Source: an uncultured Mollicutes bacterium (GTDB taxonomy: Bacteria; Bacillota_I; Bacilli_A; RFN20; CAG-826). From it: a stretch of 35,157 bases of DNA. Below, in pieces: positions 1 to 8,775 of this stretch; position 1 is the first letter of the stretch, and every line of letters begins with the position of its first letter. The stretch is from contig UQFN01000012.1 of assembly GCA_900540365.1 (NCBI GenBank), positions 1 through 35,157 of the forward strand. The letters are read 5' to 3'. A program made the translations under genes and the position numbers. The notes beneath the pieces were generated by a model, which was given only the letters and a program-made list of their open reading frames with translations, ran no database searches and was not told the origin of the DNA.

Positions 1-2
1 AA

Positions 3-380
3 AAAAGTGAAAGCGCAAGCTTCGAAAAAAGTATAAATTTAGGGTTTCACAGGGGATGTACAAAAGAAGCTTGTGGGTATAATGAAAATTTATCATCGTT
101 TAATGATAAAAATGTTGTTATTTTAGGCATAAGTAAAGATTCAGTTAGTTCTCATAAGAAATTTGAATCTAACTTTGGATTAGGATTTACTCTTCTAAGT
201 GATGAAAATTTAGATGCTATTAAAAAATATGATGTTTGGAAAGAAAAGAAAAACTATGGAAAAACATATATGGGCATTTTAAGAACTACATATTTAATTA
301 ACGAAGAAGGTATTATTGTGTTTGCTAACGACAAAGTTAAAGCTGCTAGCGATGCATTAACAATGTTAGAAAAAATTTAA
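3..380 (+). CDS. bcp: Peroxiredoxin, BCP/thiol peroxidase type (5' end outside window)
   Basis: The C-terminal ~125 residues of a thioredoxin-fold peroxidase are visible. The motif GCTKEAC (from position 54) matches the peroxidatic-cysteine motif of bacterioferritin comigratory protein (GCTxEAC), with the second cysteine five residues on. It is followed by VVILGISKDS and by KTYMGILRTTYLINEEG, where BCP has YGKxxxGxxRxTFxIDxxG. Family role: reduces hydrogen peroxide and alkyl hydroperoxides in the cytoplasm using thioredoxin. The frame is open to the left edge, so the start is missing; the first ~15 residues look poorly conserved and could contain an assembly or sequence error. The stop codon shares one base with the start of the next gene (TAATG), indicating translational coupling with yaaA. 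Confidence 0.82.
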   Translation, partial: KSESASFEKSINLGFHRGCTKEACGYNENLSSFNDKNVVILGISKDSVSSHKKFESNFGLGFTLLSDENLDAIKKYDVWKEKKNYGKTYMGILRTTYLINEEGIIVFANDKVKAASDALTMLEKI

Positions 381-1120
381 TGAAAATTATAATTTCACCT
401 GCTAAAAACATGATTTCTGATTTTACCTTTAATCATGCTTTAGGTAAGCCAAAATTTATTGATAAAGCTAATTTAATTTTAAACACATTACAAAAGTTAG
501 ATATAAATGAGCTTAATAAAATATGGAAGTGTAATGATAAAAAAATTAAAGAATTAAACAAAAATTTTCTTAAAGCTGATTTATCTAAAAATTTAACTCC
601 TGCTATTTTTACTTATGATGGATTAGTTTATAAAAATATAAATCCTAAAACTTTTGACGATTTAGATATAACTTATTTAAATGAAAATTTAAGAATTATA
701 TCTGGATTTTACGGGGTTTTATCTCCATTTGATGGAATTATCAAATATCGATTAGAAATGCAATCAAAACTTAAAATTAATAATTTTAATAATCTTTATG
801 ATTTTTGGGGTGACTTAATTTATAAAGAAATTATTGATAGTTCACATACTATTATTAATTTAGCTTCAAAAGAATATTCTAAATGTATTGAACCTTATCT
901 AGATAAAGATGATAAATTTATAACTATTTCATTTTTAGAAAAAATAAATAATAAATATGTAGCTAAAAATACTTATTCAAAAATTGCTAGAGGTTTAATG
1001 GTTAATTATTTAGTAAAAAATAAAATAACAAATATTAATGATATTAAAAATTTTAATTTAAAAGGATATAGATTTAATGATGAATTATCTACTTCTAGTC
1101 TATTTGTTTTTACTAGATAA
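380..1120 (+). CDS. yaaA: Peroxide stress protein YaaA
   Basis: 246 residues, the usual family length (DUF328/UPF0246). The start MKIIISPAKNM matches the conserved MxIxISPAKT opening, and the family pattern continues with AIFTYDGLVYKNI near residue 75, ENLRIISGFYGVLSPFDGIIKYRLEM near 100-130, and LYDFWGD. Known role of the family: limits oxidative DNA damage by lowering free intracellular iron under hydrogen peroxide stress. The start ATG overlaps the stop of the peroxiredoxin gene by one base and there is no separate strong ribosome binding site, so the two are probably translated together as a peroxide-defence pair. Confidence 0.93.
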   Translation: MKIIISPAKNMISDFTFNHALGKPKFIDKANLILNTLQKLDINELNKIWKCNDKKIKELNKNFLKADLSKNLTPAIFTYDGLVYKNINPKTFDDLDITYLNENLRIISGFYGVLSPFDGIIKYRLEMQSKLKINNFNNLYDFWGDLIYKEIIDSSHTIINLASKEYSKCIEPYLDKDDKFITISFLEKINNKYVAKNTYSKIARGLMVNYLVKNKITNINDIKNFNLKGYRFNDELSTSSLFVFTR

Positions 1121-1131
1121 ATAACTTAAAT

Positions 1132-1674
1132 CTAATTATACTTAATAATTTTTCTTTTTATAAATTTATAAAAAGAGAGAGCAATAATTAAAAATATTAT
1201 TGCTATTACTACACAACTAGTAAAAATTGTTACTACTTCCATAGTTCTTGAATATCCACCATTAACTAAAATTAAAGTATTTTGTAATACAATTATTAAC
1301 ATTAATACTGAGATAGTATTAATTAATCTAATTATTTTTACTAATTCATTCTTACTTTGCTTTGATTTTTTAATATTAATTAAAGCCATTATTAAACTAA
1401 AAGTTGTATAAGCTGCCATAACTATTGAAGGAATTAAGCCTAAATTATAATCTCTTTTATTTTCAATTAGTAAAATAACTGGAGTAATCATAGCTAGTGC
1501 AATTATTGATAAAAATATATAAGAAAAGATTATTAATTTATTTTTATTAATTTTTGTTAATTTTTTTTCAAAAAATATAAGTAAAAATTTAAAAATTAAT
1601 AAAAGTAAATAATATATACAAATACTTCCGTTCCACAATGAATTACAAATTACTCCTAATATTCCATTATACAA
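1132..1674 (-). CDS. Multi-pass membrane protein, N-terminus probably frameshifted
   Basis: The 180 visible residues contain about five hydrophobic segments and motifs such as YNGILG, the run NSLWNGSICIYYLLLL, MAAYTTFSLIMA and QNTLILVNGG. From memory this resembles an unnamed family of Bacillota integral membrane proteins; function unknown. The only in-frame start here is a TTG at 1674 without a ribosome binding site, while hydrophobic, family-like sequence continues upstream to about 1724. An ATG at 1739 lies in a different frame and would join the gene if one T were restored in the T-rich stretch at about 1712-1724, giving 202 residues. I therefore think the gene starts at 1739 and carries a one-base deletion (real or sequencing error). 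It is the last gene of the TetR operon; the convergent yaaA ends 12 bases away. Confidence 0.6.
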   Translation of the reverse strand: MYNGILGVICNSLWNGSICIYYLLLLIFKFLLIFFEKKLTKINKNKLIIFSYIFLSIIALAMITPVILLIENKRDYNLGLIPSIVMAAYTTFSLIMALINIKKSKQSKNELVKIIRLINTISVLMLIIVLQNTLILVNGGYSRTMEVVTIFTSCVVIAIIFLIIALSFYKFIKRKIIKYN

Positions 1675-1747
1675 ACTATATCCAAAACAAATAATGCTGG
1701 AAATTCCAGCTAAAATAAATGTTTAATAATCATAATCATTTTTAATT

Positions 1748-2365
1748 TTATAAATTAGATTTTGTATCATAACTAGAGATTAATTTTTTTATTAATAGAG
1801 ATATTTCATTAACACTATACTTACAATCATCATACGTCCAATCTAAAATTAATGAAGAAATGCCATTAATATAAAAATCTATCGTATATTTATGCCATTT
1901 TTCATCAATACTAAATCTAGTCATAATAGGAGATAAAACATTAGTAAAGATTTTTTCATATGTTTTATTTGCCTTAAATAGATATGGATTATTCCTTAAT
2001 GCTTTATAAATATTTTTATTTTCTTTAATAAATTCTAAATAAGGAATTAAATATTTATCGGATATAAAAAATAAATCACTTAATTTATCCTTATTAATAT
2101 TTAATCTATTACTATCTGTATTTAAATGTTTATGAAAAGATAAATTAAGATTATCTATAATTTCGTCTAATAAATCATAAGTGTTTTGATAATGTAGATA
2201 AAAAGTGGATCTATTAACTTTTGCAAATTTACAAACATCCTTAACAGTTATATTTTCAAAATTTTTTATTTCTAAAAGACGAATAAGCGCATCATTCATT
2301 TTTTTAGCTGTATTGAAATATTTACTTTTATTTTTATTCATGATGCGCATATCCTTATTCTTCAA
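1748..2365 (-). CDS. TetR/AcrR family transcriptional regulator
   Basis: 205 residues. The N-terminal helix-turn-helix reads MNDALIRLLEIKNF, then ITVKDVCKFAKVNRSTFYLHY, then LLDEI, the classical TetR pattern (xIxVxxIxxxAxVxRxTFYxHF) at residues ~25-70. The C-terminal half is helical, as expected for the ligand/dimer domain of the family. The first ATG (2365) overlaps the upstream membrane-protein gene by 11 bases; internal ATGs at codons 6 and 9 are alternatives. It probably represses its own operon, because a perfect palindrome overlaps the operon's predicted -35 element (2762-2775). Ligand unknown. Confidence 0.88.
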   Translation of the reverse strand: MKNKDMRIMNKNKSKYFNTAKKMNDALIRLLEIKNFENITVKDVCKFAKVNRSTFYLHYQNTYDLLDEIIDNLNLSFHKHLNTDSNRLNINKDKLSDLFFISDKYLIPYLEFIKENKNIYKALRNNPYLFKANKTYEKIFTNVLSPIMTRFSIDEKWHKYTIDFYINGISSLILDWTYDDCKYSVNEISLLIKKLISSYDTKSNL

Positions 2366-2711
2366 TAATTTGTTTAGCTAATGTTTTTATTTCATAAGCA
2401 TATTTTTGTTTTCTTTTATTTAATATTTTATTATAAAGTAAATAATTTATTCCACATAAACTAAAACCTAATATTCCTAAAATAATTCCTAATACTAGTG
2501 CTAATACTTTATTAGAAATAATATCTGTTAAAATCATGCTCATACCAATTCCTGCCATTAAAATAGAAATAATTCCAAATGTGAAAGCAAAAATTAAAGC
2601 AGGTCTTTTAACTTTCTCATCTAATTTTTTTAATTGTACAACTTTCCTTTCGCTTTTTTGAGTATACTCCTCTGCAATTTTATTTGCATAAATTTTGTCT
2701 AAATTTTCCAT
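2355..2711 (-). CDS. Small two-helix membrane protein
   Basis: 118 residues: a charged N-terminal helix (YTQKSERKVVQLKKLDEKVKRP), two hydrophobic segments at about residues 38-62 and 68-92 separated by a short linker, then a basic tail (KRKQKYAYEIKTLAKQIIEE). This matches a small membrane family that databases often mislabel as dihydropteridine reductase; true function unknown. It starts at an ATG preceded by a strong AAGGAGG site, is the first gene of the operon with the TetR regulator and the next membrane protein, and overlaps tetR by 11 bases. Confidence 0.8.
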   Translation of the reverse strand: MENLDKIYANKIAEEYTQKSERKVVQLKKLDEKVKRPALIFAFTFGIISILMAGIGMSMILTDIISNKVLALVLGIILGILGFSLCGINYLLYNKILNKRKQKYAYEIKTLAKQIIEE

Positions 2712-2742
2712 TTTTATTTCCTCCTTGTCTTTTGACTACTTC

Positions 2743-2775
2743 ATTTTAATAGGAAGAAATAGTTGTTTGAACAAC
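2743..2775 (-). promoter_or_regulatory. Promoter with TetR-type palindromic operator
   Basis: Read on the minus strand: -35 TTCAAA (2771-2766), a 17-base spacer and -10 TAAAAT (2748-2743), about 32 bases upstream of the 2711 start codon. The palindrome GTTGTT-TG-AACAAC (2762-2775) covers the -35 box, which is where a TetR repressor commonly binds. Assignment to the TetR protein of this operon is inference. Confidence 0.5.
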
Positions 2776-2980
2776 ACAATTAAATAAAAATGTCGAAATA
2801 AAGAAATACTAATATTGCATATAAATTCATTTATGAAATAGTTTTAAATTTTTAATATAAATTAAGAATTATTATAAATTATGTAATTAAATACATACTT
2901 TATAAATATAAATAATAATTGTTATTATTAAAATATAAAAAAGATGTTATAAACAAACGATTTTAACTTAAAATTCATTA
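2776..2980. other. Intergenic AT-rich stretch
   Basis: About 200 bases between the TetR operon promoter and the end of the helicase gene. Very AT-rich, stops in all frames; no convincing gene or GC-rich terminator seen. Confidence 0.5.
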
Positions 2981-5900
2981 TTATAGTTCTTTTAATATTT
3001 TTGAATATACTATACCATCCCAACCAACTGCTAAATCTTTTTTAGATATCATCAAAGATAATAACTCATTATTTTTGATATCATTCCATAATCTTTTAAG
3101 CATTAGAATATATGAATCGTAATCGTTTTCAACAATAGATGTTGTTTTTATTAGCCATTCTCGCTTAAATTTGTATCCACAATAAAAATCATTTAATTGT
3201 TTGCACATAAAATTAACTGCTCCACCAATGCCTTGTATTTCATTCATATTTGCGTCTTTATCCTTAGGTTCCTCAACAATTAAAATATGAAGCATAAAGT
3301 GTTCTAAAAAATTACAATAAACTAATCTAGATGCTTTCTGATAATCAAATGAATTTTGAATAGCATATTTATCGTTAGATAACATTATTGCCTTATTTTC
3401 GTCGATATGATGGCAAAATAAACCTTCATCAATTCTTAAGACTTTTTTATTTTTTGTTCTGCAATTTTGATTCACAAAATAATCATGTTTTGCTGGACCA
3501 TATTTATTTATTAAGAATTGTACCAATTCATCATATGACATTTTCATAATCATATCATAATATTCTTTTCCAACTTTAGATATTACTATTGGATTATATA
3601 AATAGTCTTTTAATTGTATAGATTTTTGCTTCTCTATAGGGGCTTTAATGTCTTGAATTGTCTCTGAAGAAATTCCTCGTTTTTGATTAATACGTTCAAT
3701 TTCTTCTTTAATAATATTTCCAAATGTCTTATCATCAATCTCATAGTTTTGTTGTGCTGCGACAGATTTATCTGCAAATGTATCGAAAATTTTTTGTTTT
3801 TCTTCAAGAACTTCGCTTAATTTTTCATCAACAGTATCCAAACACAATAATCTATACACTAAAACATTTCTTGATTGACCCATTCTATAAGCCCTAGAAA
3901 TTGCTTGATTTTCGATTGATGGTTTAAATTGTGGCTCACAAATAACAACTACAGATGCTGATTGTATATTTACACCAGTACCACCAGTATTAATTTGCGC
4001 TAACAAAACAGTTCCTGGAGGCGCGCTATCAAACTCATCAATAATTTCCTGCCTTCTATTCACATTTATAGAACCATTAATAGGATTCAAACATCTCCCT
4101 TTTAAAAATTCATGAATTTTCGCAATTGTATCTAGAAAAAAAGAAAATACAAGAATTTTTCTTCCTTCTGACTCCGCTTCTTCAACAATTTCTTTAAGTC
4201 TTTTTGCCTTGCATGATTTGTTTAAATCATCAATATTCCAAGAAACTCTTCGAGCATCCTGATATCTTTTATCTAGTATTGCTTCTTCATAAATCGATTC
4301 TTCTTCAGCATTAAGAACGCACCATTCCTTACTTTCAATTTTATCAGGTAATTCTGTCAAAACGTCCTCGCGTTTACGTCGATAATATACTGGAGCTATT
4401 CTTTCTCTAAATTGAGGAGCGGTTGACATAAATGCTAAGTCTTTTATATTATTTGCGATAGATGGTCTTAATGCATCAACTAAAGAAATCATTTCGTCAA
4501 CATTATTCTCTAAAGCTGTGCCGGTCATAAATAGTAATCTATCTGCATGTTGTGCAATTAATCTAGTATTTATACTCCTTATTGCAAATTCATTTTTTAT
4601 ATAATGGGCTTCATCAACAACTAATAATGAAAATTTGTAATTATCATCTAATTTAATATAGGAAGTTGATTCGAAATTAACAACTGCAACACCACCTGTT
4701 TTTAGCCAAGAATTAAATGCTAAAATCTTATTATTTCCATGAATCTTAGTTACCCTTAATCTACTATGTTTCATAATCTCTCTACACCAGTTTGTGACAA
4801 CAGATGCAGGGCAAACAACTAAAAAATGGGTAGCGCCTGTATTTTTTAAAGAAACCATTGTGGCAATAGCCTGAATTGTCTTTCCAAGGCCCATTTCATC
4901 GCCAAGTAATACTTTTTCTTGATGCAAAATATATTTAACACCCCACTCTTGATATTTTCTTAGCGTACATAATAAACCATCTGGAAAAAAACACTCATCT
5001 TGGATTTGCCTTGCAAGTTCAGCTGGTAATCCGTAAATTGCATCATCAGTTCCTAGTACCCCTGGATATAATTTTTCAATTATGTTATAGAATTTAATAG
5101 AATTTGCTGCAAATTCGTTCCAAGAATAGTTATAATCAATTTTATTCATTCGAAATTCTTTTAATATATTATTAACAATCGGTTTATATTTAGACGATAA
5201 CGTTAATTTAACATAATTGTACATTTCCTTAGTATTATTTATTTCTAATTCAGTCAAAAATGGCCATATGACTCCGTTACCAACTTTATTAAATACACTG
5301 AAAGCCTTTTTAAGATTATCTCCATATTGAGCGTTTAAATCTTCTATTTTTTCTACAAGCTCAATCCTTTTTAAATATATGCTTATTGACTTAACAACAT
5401 CTGATGCTGCTTTTGTTTTATTATCAGTTGAAAGTTTTATCTTTAATTCTTTATAAAAATTCTTTGCAAAAGAATCGCACTTTCTTTTGATTGTATAAGC
5501 TTTATCCTGACTAATTCCATAAACAGATGAGATTTGCATTACTGAAGCCGCAAAAACATCAGCTAGGTTTTGATAACCTGCATCTTTTAAATATTTGGTC
5601 TTAATGCCAGATTTATCTCTTGCCAACTCATCAACAGAAATTCCTCTTAAAGAATCAACTAAATTCTCGGCTAATAATTTATCAATAGAATTCTTAACAT
5701 CTTGAATACAATCTTGGATAGAATTTTTAACTTCTTCAAATTTTGCAATCGTTTTACTATAGTAATTTTCATATACATTAAAAATTTGGGCATTACCATT
5801 TTCATTAAAAACTGTTGGGTTAACATTTCTAACCGTTTCCTTGTACTCGTTAACGTTATTTTGATAATCTGCTTCTATAAATTCAAAACTAGTATTTTTC

Positions 5901-6373
5901 AATGAATTAATTTTATTTATTACTTCAATAGTAGATGAAACGAAAGATGATTCACGCATTTGAACAAGTTTGTTGTATGCTTCTTCAACTGATATTTTTT
6001 TATTTTTTGAAGAAAAAAACCAAAATACAATATTAGATCCAGAAGATAATTTATTTAAAAGTTTATCAATTTCGAAACCATAATTAGAATATAAGGAAGT
6101 ACAAATATCAGCAAAGTTACATCCCTCCTTGAAATAATAGATATAAGTTAAAAAAATATTCAAATTATTGTCGCTAAAATCAATAGGAAATCCTTTTATG
6201 CCTCTTTCAACAAGATAAGAAAAGAATTTTTTAGAATGCAAAATTTGAATTTGTTGTTTTAACTCGTCTTGACAAATTGAAGAAAAATTTGTGCCTTTTT
6301 TTAATTCGTTTAAAAGCTTTTTGTAATATTTAATTTGTTCTTTTGCTTCTTTATATTCAAAAGTTTTTGGCAT
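2981..6373 (-). CDS. SNF2-family helicase with C-terminal HNH-like nuclease domain
   Basis: 1130 residues. The N-terminal ~450 residues are helical and include a helix-hairpin-helix-like part (VDELARDKSGIKTKYLKDAG). The SNF2 ATPase core follows: LRKYQEWGVKYIL, Walker A GDEMGLGKT (~491), DEAH box VVDEAHYIKN (~586), MTGTALENN, then helicase motifs GGTGVNIQ and QAISRAYRMGQ (~800-835). The C-terminus has EGLFCHHIDENKAIMLSN (~983-1000) and QKASRLVYCNFLEHFMLHI (~1010-1030), a His-His...Asn...His arrangement like HNH-type nucleases. SNF2 enzymes translocate on double-stranded DNA; a nuclease tail suggests DNA cleavage after remodelling, as in defence or repair. A GAGGG ribosome binding site precedes the ATG. 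Together with the AAA fragment and PD-(D/E)XK-like gene upstream it probably forms a defence locus. The SNF2 call is firm; the HNH call is moderate. Confidence 0.88.
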   Translation of the reverse strand: MPKTFEYKEAKEQIKYYKKLLNELKKGTNFSSICQDELKQQIQILHSKKFFSYLVERGIKGFPIDFSDNNLNIFLTYIYYFKEGCNFADICTSLYSNYGFEIDKLLNKLSSGSNIVFWFFSSKNKKISVEEAYNKLVQMRESSFVSSTIEVINKINSLKNTSFEFIEADYQNNVNEYKETVRNVNPTVFNENGNAQIFNVYENYYSKTIAKFEEVKNSIQDCIQDVKNSIDKLLAENLVDSLRGISVDELARDKSGIKTKYLKDAGYQNLADVFAASVMQISSVYGISQDKAYTIKRKCDSFAKNFYKELKIKLSTDNKTKAASDVVKSISIYLKRIELVEKIEDLNAQYGDNLKKAFSVFNKVGNGVIWPFLTELEINNTKEMYNYVKLTLSSKYKPIVNNILKEFRMNKIDYNYSWNEFAANSIKFYNIIEKLYPGVLGTDDAIYGLPAELARQIQDECFFPDGLLCTLRKYQEWGVKYILHQEKVLLGDEMGLGKTIQAIATMVSLKNTGATHFLVVCPASVVTNWCREIMKHSRLRVTKIHGNNKILAFNSWLKTGGVAVVNFESTSYIKLDDNYKFSLLVVDEAHYIKNEFAIRSINTRLIAQHADRLLFMTGTALENNVDEMISLVDALRPSIANNIKDLAFMSTAPQFRERIAPVYYRRKREDVLTELPDKIESKEWCVLNAEEESIYEEAILDKRYQDARRVSWNIDDLNKSCKAKRLKEIVEEAESEGRKILVFSFFLDTIAKIHEFLKGRCLNPINGSINVNRRQEIIDEFDSAPPGTVLLAQINTGGTGVNIQSASVVVICEPQFKPSIENQAISRAYRMGQSRNVLVYRLLCLDTVDEKLSEVLEEKQKIFDTFADKSVAAQQNYEIDDKTFGNIIKEEIERINQKRGISSETIQDIKAPIEKQKSIQLKDYLYNPIVISKVGKEYYDMIMKMSYDELVQFLINKYGPAKHDYFVNQNCRTKNKKVLRIDEGLFCHHIDENKAIMLSNDKYAIQNSFDYQKASRLVYCNFLEHFMLHILIVEEPKDKDANMNEIQGIGGAVNFMCKQLNDFYCGYKFKREWLIKTTSIVENDYDSYILMLKRLWNDIKNNELLSLMISKKDLAVGWDGIVYSKILKEL

Positions 6374-6490
6374 ATTTTACCCTCAAAATAAACGTTTTAA
6401 TTTTACAATATTTAACATTATTTTGCGATATTTTAACAATATTAACTTACAAATTTAATTTTTTTTAAAATATTATTAATTGGAAAAATA

Positions 6491-6766
6491 CTAACTTAAT
6501 TTATTTTCATAAACTTGGCTTACTTCTTCTAAAAGATTATCACTATTACCTTCAATAACAAATATTGGACAATTAAAAGATTTTGAATATTCTCTAACAA
6601 TATGAGTCTTTCCTTCTCCTGGGCCACTATAAAATAAGATGCCTTTAGGAAGCATCTTTTGCTTTTCTCCTAAACTTTTAGCATTAAAATACCATTCTTG
6701 AATTATTTTTAGTTCTTTTTTTATATCTTTATAACCATACACTTTTTCTAAAAATTCTTTTTCCAT
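6491..6766 (-). pseudogene. Truncated AAA+ ATPase (N-terminal fragment)
   Basis: 91 residues with a helical lead (YGYKDIKKELKIIQEWY) and a Walker A motif GPGEGKTHIV at about residue 49-58, followed by FVIEGNSDNLLEEV. In AAA+ proteins about 150 more residues with Walker B, sensor 1 and the arginine finger should follow; here a stop comes directly after the second strand, and the next 100 bases contain no continuation in any frame. A good AAGGAG site precedes the ATG, so it may still be translated. I interpret it as the remnant of an ATPase between the nuclease and helicase genes. A functional short protein cannot be excluded. Confidence 0.6.
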
Positions 6767-6857
6767 TTGTTACTCCTTTTTATAAGAAAAATATAACAAA
6801 AAGTATGTCCTAAATTTTGGACAACTAGTAACAAATGTACGATTTTTAGAACTCTCT

Positions 6858-8204
6858 TCATAGCTTCATTGCAACTAAAGTATCATTAATTTTATTTTTT
6901 AATTCTTTAGCAAAAGCTTCTAAACCCATCATCGAAACTTCTACATAAGTCCAACCATATTCAATTAATATCTCAGGAACAATTGTTACTTTATTACGCT
7001 TATTTCCTAAATAATTTTTTAAACGTTTATAATTTTCTTGAAGAATAAAACCATCATCAAGCATCTTTTTATAAAGCACAATAGCTTCTTGAGGTGTTTG
7101 TGTTTTAATTAAATCAAAATTCTTTTTTAAATATAAAATATAATCATTTACACTAAAATTAGAATCAACATATGAACTTTGAATAATTTTTCCCCATCCA
7201 AAATAAATTAAATGAAATGATTGTTTAAAGTTAACTAAATGGTACTTAGAAACAGTAATACTATCTATTTTTTCTAACATCTTACGACCACTATTTTGTG
7301 TAGACCCAAAAGCAAGCGAAACTTTAATAATATCTTCGTCAAAAAATAAATTAATTTCTCTTAAATAATCATAATTTACATGAAGTCTAACACCGTTACA
7401 ACTTCTTTTATCAATTTTTCCATCTCCAATTAATGAAAGAATTTTTTCACCAAATGGAATTGTTAATCTTCTTCTAATATACTGATCAGAAGAAAATGCT
7501 ATTTTAAAATCCTCAACATCAAAGTAACCTAAAATCACAAGATATTCAATAAATTGATCAGTTACAAAAGTCTCTAATTTTTCAAAAATGTCTTTAATAT
7601 CCCTATATTTTTTATAAATTACAGTTTTCTTAGATGATGAAACTAATAAACTTTTTTCGATATGATTATTAATTTGAAATGGGTCTAAATTATATCGTTT
7701 ATTTTCAAGAGCAATAATATAATTTGGTTTGTCATCTACATAAACTAATATCCATCCATCTGGAATAGAATCTCCTCTTTGAGAGTCAATAATTTCATTT
7801 AAAGCTTTTTTAGTTTCATTAATAAGTATTTCTTCATCTTGATATGTTTCACTTAATTCTTTTTTAATTGCTTCAAATAAAAGTTTATCATTTTTAGTAT
7901 CTTGTCCATTAAATCCCCGACATTTTCCAGTTGGACTAAAAGCAAACATTATTCTTTTATCTTCATCAAACTCTTCTATTTTAGAAACACTAGGTTTTCT
8001 TTGCAAATAAAATTCTAAATCTAGCTTATTACAATCTACTTTAATACCAAATAAAGAAAATAAAGCTTCTTTTTTCTTAGTATCATTTAGACTATCAATC
8101 GAATTAATAAAAGCTTTTGTAATATTATTTTCTAAATATGGTTTCCCATCATATTGCCAAAAAATATTTAAATGACAATCTCTAAGTCCTTTATAATTAA
8201 TCAT
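6858..8204 (-). CDS. Putative PD-(D/E)XK nuclease, restriction-like
   Basis: 448 residues from the ATG at 8204, which has an AAAGG site; the reading frame extends to a TTG at 8219 that I consider less likely. The N-terminus has WQYDGKPYLENNITKAF, with Glu ~25 where many PD-(D/E)XK nucleases carry their first-helix Glu. The core reads IPDGWILVYVDDKPNYIIALENKR (Asp ~149, Glu-Asn-Lys ~165-167), which fits the D...ExK catalytic pattern. The remainder has no obvious domain. I infer a DNA-cleaving enzyme of the defence type, transcribed toward the AAA fragment and the SNF2 helicase. The exact family was not recognised. It ends in TGA, which shows that TGA is a stop codon here. Confidence 0.6.
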   Translation of the reverse strand: MINYKGLRDCHLNIFWQYDGKPYLENNITKAFINSIDSLNDTKKKEALFSLFGIKVDCNKLDLEFYLQRKPSVSKIEEFDEDKRIMFAFSPTGKCRGFNGQDTKNDKLLFEAIKKELSETYQDEEILINETKKALNEIIDSQRGDSIPDGWILVYVDDKPNYIIALENKRYNLDPFQINNHIEKSLLVSSSKKTVIYKKYRDIKDIFEKLETFVTDQFIEYLVILGYFDVEDFKIAFSSDQYIRRRLTIPFGEKILSLIGDGKIDKRSCNGVRLHVNYDYLREINLFFDEDIIKVSLAFGSTQNSGRKMLEKIDSITVSKYHLVNFKQSFHLIYFGWGKIIQSSYVDSNFSVNDYILYLKKNFDLIKTQTPQEAIVLYKKMLDDGFILQENYKRLKNYLGNKRNKVTIVPEILIEYGWTYVEVSMMGLEAFAKELKNKINDTLVAMKL

Positions 8205-8454
8205 TTTTATACCTTTCAAGAGCGTTTTTTAGCCCTTCTTTAATTTTTAAAACTAATAGTATGCTACTTTTTTTATTAGGAATCATATTTTAATCCTTTC
8301 TTATAAAAATAAAGTTAATCCTTATAATTTAAATAAAAAAATCAATTTTAAGTTTTATTTTATTTAATTACTTCAACATAAAAGATTAATCTTACTAATA
8401 TCTTTTCCAACAATTGTTACTTTATTGTAACAAATATTACGATTTTAAGACATA
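8205..8454. other. Intergenic AT-rich stretch upstream of nuclease gene
   Basis: About 250 bases, extremely AT-rich with short poly-A/T runs; it must contain the promoter of the nuclease gene, but I could not pick one with confidence. No ORF with a ribosome binding site. Confidence 0.4.
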
Positions 8455-8673
8455 TTAATAAATGTTGCACTTTAAAGTGCAATTAAAAATTTGTTTAAGT
8501 AATGTTGTTAATAAATCGCCATATCCAACAATTCGGCCATGTTCATTTTTTGTAACTTTACCATCAAATTCACCAAGTTTATGACCATGTTCATTTCGAA
8601 TAATTTTCTTACCACAAATTTCTTCAATTTCGCCAATTTTACGACCATGTACATCTTTTAATATTTGAATCAT
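8455..8673 (-). CDS. Small repeat protein, 4-fold beta-flower-like
   Basis: 72 residues built from three similar units: DVHGRKIGEI, NEHGHKLGEF and NEHGRIVGYG, each with a His-Gly and a later Gly, separated by short turns. This regular NxHGxxxG pattern resembles the small 4-fold beta-flower domain family; function unknown. The last ~18 residues (LLTTLLKQIFNCTLKCNIY) are hydrophobic and contain two Cys. A strong GGAGGATAAAAT site precedes the ATG. It stands alone between the nuclease and a membrane-protein gene. Confidence 0.68.
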   Translation of the reverse strand: MIQILKDVHGRKIGEIEEICGKKIIRNEHGHKLGEFDGKVTKNEHGRIVGYGDLLTTLLKQIFNCTLKCNIY

Positions 8674-8775
8674 ATTTTATCCTCCTTAAAAGATTATATA
8701 GTTTTAGATGTCCGTTTTTTGGTATATATATTTATTTAAATTTAAAGGATATAACATATATTTTTTGTAATTAAA

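Noticed and set aside
6858..8204. Possible mycoplasma-type code with TGA as Trp
   Set aside because: TGG is used for Trp in all genes, no long ORF has an internal TGA, and this gene ends in TGA.
2981..8204. DISARM or BREX system
   Set aside because: SNF2 helicase alone is insufficient; no methylase, DrmA/DrmB, PglZ or BrxC-like gene is present.
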